From NCBI GenBank assembly GCA_023091735.1, contig JALKBU010000039.1:1-64000 (forward strand): a stretch of 64,000 bases of DNA, given 5' to 3'. Positions 9,906 to 20,747 of the stretch are shown here, piece by piece. Under the pieces are notes generated by a model. It had not been told where the DNA came from. It saw only the letters and a list, made by a program, of their open reading frames with translations, and searched no databases. Positions within the stretch are counted from its first letter, which is position 1. Each line of letters starts with the position of its first letter. A program made the translations under genes and the position numbers. The stretch is from Trichomonas tenax (lineage: Eukaryota; Parabasalia; Trichomonadida; Trichomonadidae).

Positions 9906-11690
9906 TCAAATGCATATCATGAATTTTTTAGCGTAAACAGTCATGAACGGCGGCATGTAATCAATGGCTGAACCTGTATCGGGAGTATTGCCGAAAACTG
10001 AGTGAGTGTGACTTCCTGCATGATCAATGATTAAACCAGTGTTGTATTCTCTGGAATCTGATGAAATATCATAACGTGAAATTGTTTCTTTACCGCATGC
10101 ATGAACCGCAACCGTAATAACATCTATTACTGATTGAATGAGTATGATCTCCTGACGTTGATGTTGTACCTGAAAAGTCGCGATTATGTGCAGGTAAGTT
10201 ATTTACTGAAATCTTTTTACTTCCTCCTATTTCTCTTGATGAGTTCACGCAATATAAGAAGCAATCAAATATTTGATTCATTTACCAAAACCGAATATTT
10301 GAGCAGGATTTACATTATTCATTGACGTGTAAATTGAACCAACAGGATAAATTGTCATTAATAATTCATATTTAGGATTTAATGCATTCTGCTTTAAATT
10401 CATTATTTCCGTATTGAAGGTACGTAATAAATTCCAAACACTAGTTTCAGGATTAGTTGAAGGTGCATCTGTTCCCAATACATGTTTAATTATTACATCA
10501 TCAACTTTAATTTCATTTGCATTTATTGCTGTGTCGATTTCATTTAATTTTTCATTTAACCCATTAATATATGTTATTTCGTGTGTATATTCTTTATCTG
10601 CTTTATCATTCAGTGCATTCATGACATCCGCCTTGTTTATTGTCAATGTGTCAGTTATGACTTTATCCGCCTTATTGTTTAATGACTGTTCAACATTGAT
10701 AATTTCATCATTATTTTTAATTATTACCCCTTTGTTTCTAATCCATCCGTGAAATCAGGAATCACATACGTAGGAGCTTCTGGTGCTATAACCATTTCCG
10801 TTCCATCTTTATTTTTAATCGTTTCACCTTCTCTTCCTTCTGTCATAAATCCCCTAATTTCATGAACCGTTAACGTTCGATGTTTTGATGTTCATGGTTG
10901 ACATCTGCCTTATTATTTAATTCTGTCATTAAGTCTTTATCATTTATATCTATTTCCTGAGTATATATTTTACCAACTTTTATATTTGTCTGTTCTTGTG
11001 TTTCTTCTAAAAATTCAGTGTCGTGATAATGGGGGTATTTTGTGAAAGATGTGAGATTATCATTAATTAAACATATGTGTCGTAATAATTCAGCAACAGT
11101 GAATGTAATAGTTAAATCATTATTTCTTTCTGTACCTTCAAATGTTATATTATTATCTTTTATGACTTGATTTATATAATCAAGTAACACACCGTAATGA
11201 GGATATAATTTATTAAATTTTTCAGCAATTGTCGGTTCATGTACTCCTTCTTCCTCTTCAGGTACTCCACCATTCTCAGGTGTTTCATTTTCATTAACAG
11301 CTCTTAATTTTACACTACGAGGTACGACATTAGCCCCAGCATGTGAAAAATTCTGCAAGAACCACTGAACACGTTGAAATAGACTTAAATGACTGTCCAT
11401 AACCTGACCGGTTAGTGATTCAACACTTGAAATTGCGTTCTGTGTTGCTCTGTTAGTTTCATTAACGAAAGTCGTGAATTGATTCAGTGCATTATTGGTA
11501 ACACCTATACTATCCTCTAAACCATTAACGATTCCAGTCATTGTATGTGTGAAATCATCAATCCATGAACATAGACGTATTAGTCCTGTTGCTAAACATT
11601 CCATGAATTGCAAATTGAATTCATCTAAAATAACTTGTGAAGGCATTCCTAAAGGTCCAGTAGAGCCAGTAAATAAGAAATCAATTGATA
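9906..11690 (-). pseudogene. Decayed fibre-like gene with phage tail-collar C-terminus (Maverick-type relic)
   Basis: Reading on the minus strand, the remnant starts in an open frame with a collagen-like Gly-X-Y phrase (TGSTGPLG) just before an internal Met at 11646. It continues through a helical segment (about 11646-11250) and repeated NKAD phrases, then YPVGSIYTSMNNVNPAQIFG, a hallmark of phage tail-collar and baseplate proteins, then NNLPAHNRDF and TSGDHTH, and ends near 9906 with MPPFMTVYAKKF. The frame is broken after about 10870, near 10278 and near 10090, and the 5' end is missing. Fibre-like genes of this type are carried by large DNA transposons and viruses; a Maverick origin is inferred from the trichomonad context. 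No other Maverick gene adjoins it. Confidence 0.7.
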
Positions 11691-11699
11691 TTAAGTTAT

Positions 11700-12702
11700 A
11701 AATAAAAGTAATTTTATATATGCAGAATACGTTTCATAGATATGCTTTGCATATTTACATAATAAGATAAGCTACTCAGAAGAAACTATATTTTGATATT
11801 TAATATAGATGTTCTGCTGTAAATGAATTTGGAGATATAATTTAAATTCGTGTTTAGAGTAAATAGTCGCCATAATAAAATATATACATTATGTTGTAGC
11901 GAATTCTAACTAGATCCTTCTAACAAGTAAGATATTGAAAATTAAGAATTTTAAATTTTTATAATTTCTTCAATTACTAAAGTGTGATTGGTAAAAGATA
12001 CAAGGCCAACAAATTATGAGGGGTTTGAGCTGAATATATGTGCATTTGATTTTTTGCGTGAATATTTTGGGCTATAATTCATTATACAATAAGATAGTAT
12101 TCATTAAAAGAAACAATTAATGTAAATCCAATGATATTAAAGACGAGCCCGATTAATTTAATAATGCAAAATATCGAAAAGTATATTTATGTGCACTTAC
12201 TATACACAAATCATACAGTGTAACGCATTTAATGTATTTGTGAGTTAGTTGTTTCTTAAAATCGAATTGTTGTATTTCGCATTTATTATAAACTTGCATC
12301 ATTGTGACAATTGAAGTATTCTGAATAGTGACTTTGCGTATGGATGGTGATGTGTATCATTATAGCGTATCAGATCTTCTCAATATGCACTGTAGAAAAA
12401 GATAAATTTTTCGAGATTTCGGTCTCACCGACAATGACGTGCTTGGATGGTGGCATTGATACATATAGAATATGGAGCATACGTCAACAAGAGATAACAC
12501 CATGGTTTCAAACTGGAACAAAGATGCGATTTGTATCTCGGTAACCAGAATGAAAATTATGATTTTCTTTGATGAAATCAAAGATACAAAAGGATTTAAA
12601 GAAGAATATGATGTTAAATCAAACAAAATTTTATCTGACTGAACAAAAAGTGAGATTGAATGGTTTATGGTTGCATCAAGTTGCGGAAAGGTGACAGGTC
12701 TC
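11700..12702. other. Intergenic region with possible degenerate coding traces
   Basis: AT-rich DNA. From about 12360 to 12720 the + strand gives broken but protein-like text (for example FRDFGLTDNDVLGWWH and FFDEIKDTKGFKEEYD, with stops between). It may be a relic of an unidentified gene. I could not place it in a family. Confidence 0.3.
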
Positions 12703-12720
12703 AAAAAAAAAAAAAAAAAA
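12703..12720 (+). repeat. A18 homopolymer
   Basis: Eighteen consecutive As lie directly before the ankyrin pseudogene. Homopolymers this long are rare in the rest of the window and are prone to length error in sequencing. Confidence 0.8.
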
Positions 12721-12754
12721 CGATGGCAACTTTTTGAGAAATGGTTTCATTTTG

Positions 12755-13813
12755 ATGGAAGCAGATCTAAGTACTGACTGGAAGAGCATTGCTGAGAACA
12801 TAAATTTGTACATCAACAAAGAGTCATTCTACAAGAAGCGATCTAAAGACGAAATATGCAAAATTCTCGATTTTGTGAAATTTGATAATGACACGTTTAA
12901 GATATTCTTCATAAACGCTTCATTTTACAACAGGAAGAAAGCAATTCTTGATATGCTAAAACATGTTTCTGTTGTTTTTGAAAACAATTTTTCGAAATCT
13001 ATTGAAAGCATTCGAGTTGTCTCAAAAGTTCTCGAAACACCATTCTTGGGAAATATATGTGACCTTATTCCTATTGAATATCCTCACAAATGTGAAGCAA
13101 ATGATATAATTTCACAATTGAACAAAAAAATTGAATCACATGAAAAAAATATCAAAGATATTAAGAACGAATTCACATCTAAAATCGATTTTAGTTCAGC
13201 TTCAATCGAGAATAAATTAAGTGATAAACTTGAATCAATTAAAAGTCAACTGAAAAATGATATTTTTTCTGATCTCAATGCAAAAAATGATGCAGTTGTA
13301 GCAATTCAAAATGTGCCGGAAAACTTTAAAAATCTGAAACTAATTCCAAAAGACAAAGAGCATTTCGGACAATGTTCGAGAAGATGGCAAATGAAGATGA
13401 TCTTTCATCTATGCGTCTTGCGATCAACGATGGATATCACAATGTTATCAAAATTGGTGATATAGCATGTAGAGAAGCAGATAAGAATAACTTCAAACTT
13501 ATCAAAATGATGACACAGTGTGGTTTGAATCCATCAGAAAGGAGAGCTTCCATGGCCTCCTTTGTATTATTTTGCGTTTCGTAACAATATTGAGGCTGTT
13601 AAATATTTCTGTGGACTTCCAAATGTGAATGTGAACTGTTTAACAAATGACAACAGAACACTTCTTTTTATTGCATCAAATAATGATCACTATGATATTG
13701 CAGAATATCTTATTAAAGAGAAAAAAGTTGACGTTAATTTGGAATACAGTCCATTAGAATATGCCAAATCAGAACGAATGACGAAACTTCTTCTTGACAA
13801 TGGTGCAAAGTAA
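12755..13813 (+). pseudogene. Coiled-coil plus ankyrin-repeat protein (DUF3447-type), frameshifted
   Basis: The first open piece (from the ATG at 12755) has an N-terminal region typical of trichomonad ankyrin proteins (DWKSIAENINLYIN, then KDEICKILDFV) and a coiled coil (NKKIESHEKNIKDIKNEF). The frame then changes near 13370 and again near 13550. The last piece has ankyrin repeats (NVNVNCLTNDNRTLLFIAS, then DIAEYLIKEKKVDVN) and ends in LLLDNGAK. The C-terminal part is closely paralogous to the end of the ankyrin pseudogene at 38.5-39.2 kb (shared MTQCGLNPSERxxS, RNNI, LPNVN, KSERM and LLLDNGAK). The two frame changes make it non-functional unless they are sequencing errors. Confidence 0.75.
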
Positions 13814-14445
13814 TAAAATGCGAATCTAGTCAACATACTTCTAGTTCGTTTTGTTTCATAAAGATAACCAAATATATAATGATATTTGCATTCGAATCTT
13901 CTATCACTATTTCAGCCGATTCTGAAACGTTGGAAATTCATAAAACATTCCGCATCACTATTTCATAGCATTTTAATCGGGGCTAAAGCACTTAAGATGT
14001 GCGTTGACAAAATGCTTCCTCTATTGATTTGGTCTGAGAAATTTTTTATTCAAAAATATTGAGTGAAATTGTAATAGTTCAATATAACTCTCGATATCAA
14101 TCAGTTTCATCAATTTCATTCTTTCATATTATTTTCGGAATTGCGATGAATGAAAATATCACATTTACAATGAGAAATATCAAAAATTCTTTTCAACTGG
14201 ATGTTCAATCATTCATTAAGAAGTTTCGAGGAAAAAAAATCCATCATTTTTAACAGTTACTATAAATTTAAATGATATTACATATGTTCAACTCGTCCTT
14301 GTTATCAAAAAGTATTAAAATTTTTCTTCTAAATAGAAAGTTTGACATTTTTCAATGATAAAGGAACTGTTCCAAAAATGAATTACATCTTCTTTTCGAC
14401 TTGATAAAAATTAAATGAAGATGTCAATATGTTGAAAGAATTTTT
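13814..14445. other. Intergenic region, no gene seen
   Basis: A 64-codon open stretch at 14059-14253 has no recognised family, lies among stops, and is not called. Otherwise this is AT-rich DNA without visible structure. Confidence 0.4.
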
Positions 14446-15598
14446 TCATGAATGGATTTCGATTTTGTCGATTTCATCATCAGATAGATAAGGAGAATAA
14501 TTCCTTATCGAGATGTTATCTCGAGGACAGTGTTTGTATAAAGTGAGAAACATAGAGCGATTGACGTTGTGATTTAGATGATGAAGCCATTTGAATTTTC
14601 CTTTGATCTGCTCTGTTTCGTTTAATTCGCGGAAATGTCCAAAAACTGAGTAATTGACAGGCGTTTGGTCTGCCATAAGCATTCCATCATAGTGTAGTGT
14701 GAGATTCGGAATCAAACCGTTATATACGTAATACGCAAACATCGATTGATCTGTGATTTGTCTGTAATGGTGTAAATCCTTTAAAACCATATCAAATAGA
14801 CCGGCAACAGATGAGCTGACACCTGCGCCACAACATCCATTGATTACTCCTTTATCAGCAAATTCTTGGAAAGGAATTCCTCCAAAATCGATCGTTTTCT
14901 GTTTAATCTCATTGTATTCGTTCAAATTTTTCAATTGAAATCTTTCTGGAAACAATGTAAGTCCATTGGAGTAATTTTCATCTTCATTATAAATTAAATC
15001 TTGAAAAAGGAAATCTTGACTATCAAAGAACGAAATTCTATTAGCAAGTCCAAAAAAACGTTGTGTAAATGAATGGTATAATTTTATCTTCATTTTATAT
15101 CTTGAATAGAAAAATTCATTTTCGCCATGCGAAGAAGTCTTAATAACAAGACCTCCACAATTGCTGATGTATTCTTTTGACTCTTTACTTATTTTGGTAA
15201 ATCCATAGAAATCCGTTAACACAATAAAAGTTGAATTCGACACAGTTCGAATATTTTTTGCTAATAATACTGTACCTGATCCTTTATTGATAAATGTAGT
15301 AATTGAAACATCTTTTGGTGACGAATTATCAATTTTTCTTAACGTTTCAAAATTGCATTTCACGCATTTTGGATTTTCAGGCAATGAATTTCTAAGTAAC
15401 GCATTTGCTATCTTTATTATGTCCTTTTCTTTAAATTGATATTGTATAGGAACTTGAGCAAAAAGATATTTCCATTCGAATTCTGCTTCGGCATTTAAAT
15501 TAACGACAAAAAAACAGCGCAGTTAGAATCAGAGCCAGTTTTTGGTACTTATGGTCTGATTTTTTATGCCTGTTTTTGCGAGTTTCAACACGAAACAA
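14446..15598 (-). pseudogene. Type II membrane glycosyltransferase (GT-A-like), start lost and frameshifted
   Basis: The long open part (from about 15505 down to 14446) encodes a GT-like domain: a hydrophobic strand followed by RISFFDSQDFLFQDLI, which resembles the D-x-x-D-x-x-FQ-D metal-binding motif of nucleotide-sugar transferases, then INGCCGAGVSSSV and TDQSMFAYYVYNG, matching the usual NGG and DQ motifs. Upstream, a different frame encodes a basic tail (RKNRHKKSDHKYQK) and a hydrophobic anchor (LALILTALFF), the layout of a Golgi type II protein. The two frames meet at a seven-T run (15508-15514 on the + strand as As). No ATG opens the anchor frame; a TTG stands at 15596-15598 where a start would be expected. 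Both lesions mark a pseudogene. Confidence 0.7.
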
Positions 15599-16388
15599 AA
15601 TTCCTTTAAAATAATGGGGCTGAAATTCTATAATAGGGGGTAGTTATAAAAATAAATTTCTAAAGTCGATTGGCATAAACTACAGAAGTAATTTAATGAT
15701 TTGTGAGTGATGAAAAAAATGACAATCGACGCTATACTATCACTGGAACGAGTATTAACAAATCATTTAAGCAGAATAAAGAAATTAAAGAAGATATTGT
15801 TTCTATAAATGCACCAATTTAATTTGAGCAAATTTTAATCCTCAGATTGGTACTATTGTTTTTACAAATGTGAAAATCTAATAACAATTGAATTACCACC
15901 TAATTTGAAGAATATTGCAAATAGGGCATTTGTTCAACCAAAGTTGATTCGATTATTTTCCCTGAGACATTAGAAGTTATTAAATATGATGCTTTCAAAA
16001 TCACATATATCGCACATATTACAATTCCAAAATCAGTTTGTGTAATTGGTTCCAGAGTATTTGAAACAAAAATAACAATTGAATCAACAAATATTTCCGT
16101 CTTAGGCTATGTGCCAGATGGTGCTTTTTCAGATTGATCAAAACTTAGATCTTTTGATCCATCAACTTATTACTGTCTCTAATTCGTCTTCTATCATCAA
16201 AAAATTGGTTGTTGGGCATTTTCAAAATGTCATAGTTTAGAAAATGTTGAGATTCCTGAATCATGTTCATTTAAAACTGTACTATGCTATCTACTGTTAA
16301 AATTTTAAGGCCAAGCATTTCATTAGATTATGGCGTTTTTGAAGAATGTATTATTCTGCAAAATGTTGATTATCCAAATTCATATGTA

Positions 16389-16761
16389 GGGTATGATAGT
16401 GCGTCATGAAAAGTGACTGATTTACATGTCGGATTTGACATTATTTTGACCTGTAAATTATGCTATTATTAATTAGGGGTGAGTATTGAATTTTAATATA
16501 AATGAAAACATTTGCTATGATTGACTCTGGAAGGCTCGACTATGGACTGGCTTGGGTCTTATCATAGTGCTTTGTTGGATTAGCAAGCCAGTCCATAGTC
16601 GAGCCTTCCAGAGTCAATCATAGCGAATGTTTTCATTTATAATATTAAAATGGCTGACGGTTTTAGATACATCCCCTTTTATATTATGTCATTCTACATA
16701 TCAGAAAATCGTCAAATCTGACATGTAAGTCTGTCACCTTTCATGACACATTATCATACCC
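16389..16761. mobile_element. MITE-like element, GGGTATGATA family, copy 1
   Basis: The ends are imperfect inverted repeats: GGGTATGATAGTGCGTCATG on the left, and the right end read in reverse is GGGTATGATAATGTGTCATG. A second member with GGGTATAATAAAGAG ends lies at 52622-52929. No open reading frame of note is inside, so it would be non-autonomous. It interrupts a BspA-like relic. A clean short target duplication was not seen, but GATTATCCAAAT occurs on both sides. A long internal palindrome occupies its centre. Confidence 0.7.
16494..16655. repeat. Long palindrome nested inside MITE-like copy 1
   Basis: Arms of about 60 nt (from AATATAAATGAAAAC through GACTATGGACTGGCTT) pair nearly perfectly with AAGCCAGTCCATAGTC through GTTTTCATTTATAATATT, around a loop of about 30 nt. 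Arms are much better conserved than the outer termini of the element, which suggests a younger nested insertion or selection on the hairpin. Confidence 0.8.
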
Positions 16762-17853
16762 CACATGTCGATTATCCAAATATTTACGGCAAAAATGTTG
16801 CAGGTCAATATATGAATGTTTTTTACTAGAAGTGATGAAATTGCTTCAATTGGGGAAAGCATGTTTTCGGCTTATAGATATCTTTCTGGAGTTATTCTTT
16901 CGAAAAGAATAAAAACTATTCTGCTATATTTCTTCAGTAAATATTCTTCATTGAATTCAATAAATTTGGATTATGTAATTTCAATTTGAGAGAGTGCATT
17001 TGAGTTTTATGTATTCCTCCATATTGTTTTTGGCGGTGTGATTCATTTATTTTAATCAATTTGGATCATATCATTTCATTACAATGAATGTTCTTTTAAT
17101 TCAATATCAATAAGCCCCAATTGCAAATCATTAGAAGAACGATCTTTTTCGTACTGCAACAACATTACAAGCATCGATTTATCATATTGCAAAAATTTAA
17201 GTTTGATGTGAGTCTAACTACTATCTCTGCATACTTTTTTCGGTGCTGTAACCTTTTAGAATATACTTTCATCTCTTCGTCTGTCTCATGTTAGTGAAAG
17301 CAGAAAAATCCAAAATTGTTTTGTCTTAAAATCAGTATTTTCCAGCTGTGAAAACCTGAAAACTATTAGAATATAATTCTCATTCAACAATTAATGGAAG
17401 AGCGTTTGCATATTGCAGAAGGATGCAAGATTGACAAATCTGCGTTCAATGAGCGTTTAAAGCTTAATATGACCAATTGAGGATTAAACAATATTGATGA
17501 GCTAGACAAAACATTAATATATTAATATGATAAAACAGCCTATGAAGCTTATTCCATCAAACTGAGTATCACAGAAAAGCAATATTCAACATTATTTTGC
17601 CACTTTATTTATGATAAAATAAATTTAGGGTCTCATAAAATATAAGAGGGGATTTTTAGTTTTTTCGAAAATTTCATCATTCCTCGACAGCGAGGACGAA
17701 GAAATCGACTACGACTACATAAACAAGCAGCTCGCGAATGAGTCCGAGCCTGAGTCAGAGAATTTCTCTCAAAGTCAGCACGGAAGTCAGATTTGCGGAT
17801 CACAAATCGAAATTGAACGACTAGAGCCAAAACCTGCACCAAAAACTCAACAA

Positions 17854-19485
17854 ATGTATAAAATTTGGACGGAACTGATAGATAACGAGAACATATCTTT
17901 CACCCATACTCATTGTAAAGAAATAACAGATATTTACACGCGAAACAATGGTGTTATGGAAGTGAATTCTAAAAACAGACCCATTTGGAAGATCCCTATC
18001 AAAAATTATTTCATTGTAAAGGCAGCATTATCGAGTCCATTTAATCCATTTATCGCAATTCTCGATGGAATACCAAATTTCGTTATAAACGCATTAGCTA
18101 ACTTCAAGCTCGCAAAACTTCCACCAAATATCATGACAAGTCTTCCGAAGAGATTATCTGAACATTTGCTTCCGCATCAGCTTGAGTCTGTTCAATATGT
18201 TGCATACAGAAACTTTCGCGCGCTCATTGCCGATGAGATGGGTCTTGGAAAAACACTCCAAGCAGTTGCAATTTCGTGTTTATATGGATTTCCTGCTAAA
18301 AGTGTGCTTGTCATGTGCCCCATCAACCTCGTTGGATCATGGTCCGATACTTTTTCTGATTGGACGAATATTTCACCATCGAGAATTAATATAATGACAA
18401 AAATGGGCTCTTTTCCTGATAATCCATTGACAATCGCCACATATCCTGTAATAAGTCGCTCTGATGGATCATTTCTCAATCACAAATTTGATTTAATCAT
18501 TGCTGATGAATGTCACGAATTTTCGAATCAAGGAACGAAACTTCATAAACAAGTTTCTCAAATAATCAATAAAGCTAAAGCTATTATTCTTCTCAGTGGA
18601 ACTCCTTCATTGAACAGACCTGCAGAGCTCTTTACTTCGCTCAATCTCATTCGCCCTGATATATTCAAAAGTTTTCATGAATACTCGAAAAGATATTGTC
18701 ACGGAGTTCGAAATGAAGCAGGAATTTATCAATCAAACGGATCTTCGCATTTAGAAGAACTGAAAATACTCATTGAACATGTTTTAATGATAAGCAGACA
18801 GAAGGAAGATGTTTTAACAGGATTGCCACCGAAAAATCGAGAACATATAATGCTGCTTTATACACCAAGCGATAAAATGACTGAAATGGTCGAAACAATT
18901 AAAAAACAGAAAATAGGAATCCAGAACGGTCTTCAGACATGCAAAAAGGCACAAAGAGGCCTTGTTTTAGAGTGTTTTGCATTGACAGCTGATGAGAAAA
19001 TTGAAGCAGTTCTTCATTGGATGACATCGCAGAAATTTCGAGATATTTTGTTCAACCAAAATAGAAAAATTCTTATATTTGCACACCACACGAAAATGAT
19101 TCGTGGAATATCAGAATGGTTGACATTCAAAAGCATTGATCACATTGTCATCAATGGAGAAACATCGATGAATACTAGAAAAATTTATATTGATAGATTC
19201 AAGAATGAAGAGAACTGTAAAATTGCTGTTCTTGGTATAGAAACCATCTCAGCAGGGGTCACTTTGATTGAAGCAACAGTTGTTGTATTTGTAGAACTAA
19301 TGTATGTTCCTGCAACACATCTTCAAGCTGAAGATAGAGTCCATAGAATAGGTCAGAAAAATCCAGTTGACATTTATTATCTCCATGCACCAGGAAGTGT
19401 TGATGATAGAGTTTGGGATATTCTTGAGAGAAAATTGCAAGTTCTTGGTTCTGTTATTTCATCAAATACACTCTCATTAGCTTAA
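17854..19485 (+). CDS. SMARCAL1/HARP-like SNF2 annealing helicase
   Basis: The 543-residue protein has a short region before the helicase (about 40-105) resembling the HARP-adjacent part of SMARCAL1, then the SNF2 core: motif I DEMGLGKT at 127-134, motif II DECH at 218-221, SGTP soon after, and the C-lobe ending with VHRIGQ at 496-501. SMARCAL1-type enzymes rewind RPA-coated single strands and remodel stalled forks. The ATG at 17854 is the only one available, but the same frame stays open upstream to a TAG near 17628. That extension encodes an acidic, coding-like segment (LDSEDEEIDYDYINKQLANE) with no ATG, so the annotated start may be internal. The true start may be non-ATG, lost, or in an upstream exon. 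Confidence 0.85.
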   Translation: MYKIWTELIDNENISFTHTHCKEITDIYTRNNGVMEVNSKNRPIWKIPIKNYFIVKAALSSPFNPFIAILDGIPNFVINALANFKLAKLPPNIMTSLPKRLSEHLLPHQLESVQYVAYRNFRALIADEMGLGKTLQAVAISCLYGFPAKSVLVMCPINLVGSWSDTFSDWTNISPSRINIMTKMGSFPDNPLTIATYPVISRSDGSFLNHKFDLIIADECHEFSNQGTKLHKQVSQIINKAKAIILLSGTPSLNRPAELFTSLNLIRPDIFKSFHEYSKRYCHGVRNEAGIYQSNGSSHLEELKILIEHVLMISRQKEDVLTGLPPKNREHIMLLYTPSDKMTEMVETIKKQKIGIQNGLQTCKKAQRGLVLECFALTADEKIEAVLHWMTSQKFRDILFNQNRKILIFAHHTKMIRGISEWLTFKSIDHIVINGETSMNTRKIYIDRFKNEENCKIAVLGIETISAGVTLIEATVVVFVELMYVPATHLQAEDRVHRIGQKNPVDIYYLHAPGSVDDRVWDILERKLQVLGSVISSNTLSLA

Positions 19486-19821
19486 TATTTCAATTTACTA
19501 ATAAAATATTATTCATGTTTTGTTTATTAACCAGATCCACTTTCCATTAATGCTCTGATCAAATTATAGGAATAATAATTATTTCTAAATGGACAATAGA
19601 GTTATGTTGACAGGACACGTTGCAAGGCTTCAGAATGTTTTGATGCCATGCATGCTTCGTCTAAAAATAATATATCTTTGGCTCATGATCACTTCTAAAA
19701 CGATACATTTTGAATTGAAAATAATCGTATGTTCTATATGAAAGTTTACGTGTCAAAATATAGAAATGTAAAGTTTCATATCGTTATAAAATTTAGAACG
19801 TTGTCACTTTTCTCAATTGAC
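19486..19821. other. Intergenic region before the DUF4833 gene
   Basis: No gene is seen. An in-frame ATG at 19729 exists upstream of the DUF4833 start, but its extra 31 residues are not conserved-looking, and TCAATTGAC just before 19822 fits a short 5' UTR better. Confidence 0.4.
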
Positions 19822-20277
19822 ATGTCTAAAGAAAAGCCAGTTACACACGAACTCTTTCGATTCACGAAGTCAGAGAACAAAAACTACGTTGTCTACGAGG
19901 TCGTCATGAAGAAGGACAATCCAGAAAAGATGGACACTGTTCATGGATATTGGATTCTTGGCCAAACTACAGGCGAGGTCGAAGAACTCAATTGGTTCGA
20001 AAAGAAGTTCGGATACGGCATCCACATCGATAAAGTCGAAGAAGATAAAATCCAATTCCATTGTGTCGCTTTGAAGAACCAAATAATGTTCGCAGAAAAG
20101 GCCGGCGACAAGTATGTTTGCAGATCTGAGCTCGATGGCGTTCAAGCATATATAGAATCAATTTATATCGATGTTACAACAGTAATTCTCATCAAGCCTG
20201 TCATTCATTCTATCACTGTCACTGGAAAGGCAATTGACGACGGTCGCGAAGTTAAGAAAGTTGTTGTACCAAAATAA
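19822..20277 (+). CDS. DUF4833 family protein
   Basis: From the ATG at 19822 the product is 151 residues. It shows the DUF4833 pattern: a start with KSENKNYVVYEV, a VHGYWIL phrase, then EELNWFEKKFGYGI, an FHCVAL strand and a late VQAYIESIYIDV segment. The family is a small all-beta domain of unknown biochemical role found in bacteria and trichomonads. The start was chosen because the codons upstream of it look random and a TCAAT initiator-like site lies 9 nt before it. The stop is in a TAAA context. Confidence 0.7.
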   Translation: MSKEKPVTHELFRFTKSENKNYVVYEVVMKKDNPEKMDTVHGYWILGQTTGEVEELNWFEKKFGYGIHIDKVEEDKIQFHCVALKNQIMFAEKAGDKYVCRSELDGVQAYIESIYIDVTTVILIKPVIHSITVTGKAIDDGREVKKVVVPK

Positions 20278-20747
20278 ATTAATAAAAAATAATGTTTTTT
20301 GAAACTAACCCAAAACTGTTTAGGACTTTACTCAGCATAAACATGAAATTTTTATTCCTGTTTTCAATAAATAAAAAAAAAATACAATATAATTTTTGAA
20401 ACATTACATAAACCTTCAAGGAGACTTTAACTCAAACTAATCGATTATATTTCACCATTATTTATTAATTTAGAAGTTACGGTGCTGAAAGTTCAAATAT
20501 TGAAAATGTTTTTATAAATTTAACTCTTAAGATGTGATACACTCAGGTTTTGAACATATGAAATGATTAATTTGATATATAGATGTGTTGGCATCGTTAA
20601 TTAAGCTTTTAATAAATAAAATAAATATATATATTTAATATATATCATAATCATAAGGTTTAGATATGAGGAATAATAGAAATGCTCTTAAAGATGTTAT
20701 TGTAATGAAAAATGTTTACTAAAAAATCATGAATGAAATAATTATAA
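20278..20747. other. Intergenic region, no gene seen
   Basis: AT-rich spacer between the DUF4833 gene and the convergent leishmanolysin-like gene. It includes an alternating TA stretch near 20620-20650. Confidence 0.4.

Larger units (their letters stand above)
15840..17470 (+). pseudogene. BspA-like leucine-rich repeat protein relic, split by a MITE-like insertion
   Basis: Three-frame reading shows scattered LRR phrases of the Treponema/BspA-like type: CENLITIELPPNLKNIANRAF near 15870-15930, then ECSFNSISISPNCKSLEERS and SFSYCNNITSIDLSYCKNL near 17085-17200, and SCENLKTIRI near 17345. Many stops and frame changes intervene. BspA-like proteins form one of the largest candidate surface families in T. 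vaginalis. A 373-bp inverted-repeat element at 16389-16761 sits inside it. The relic cannot give a product; its original ends are unclear. Confidence 0.65.
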
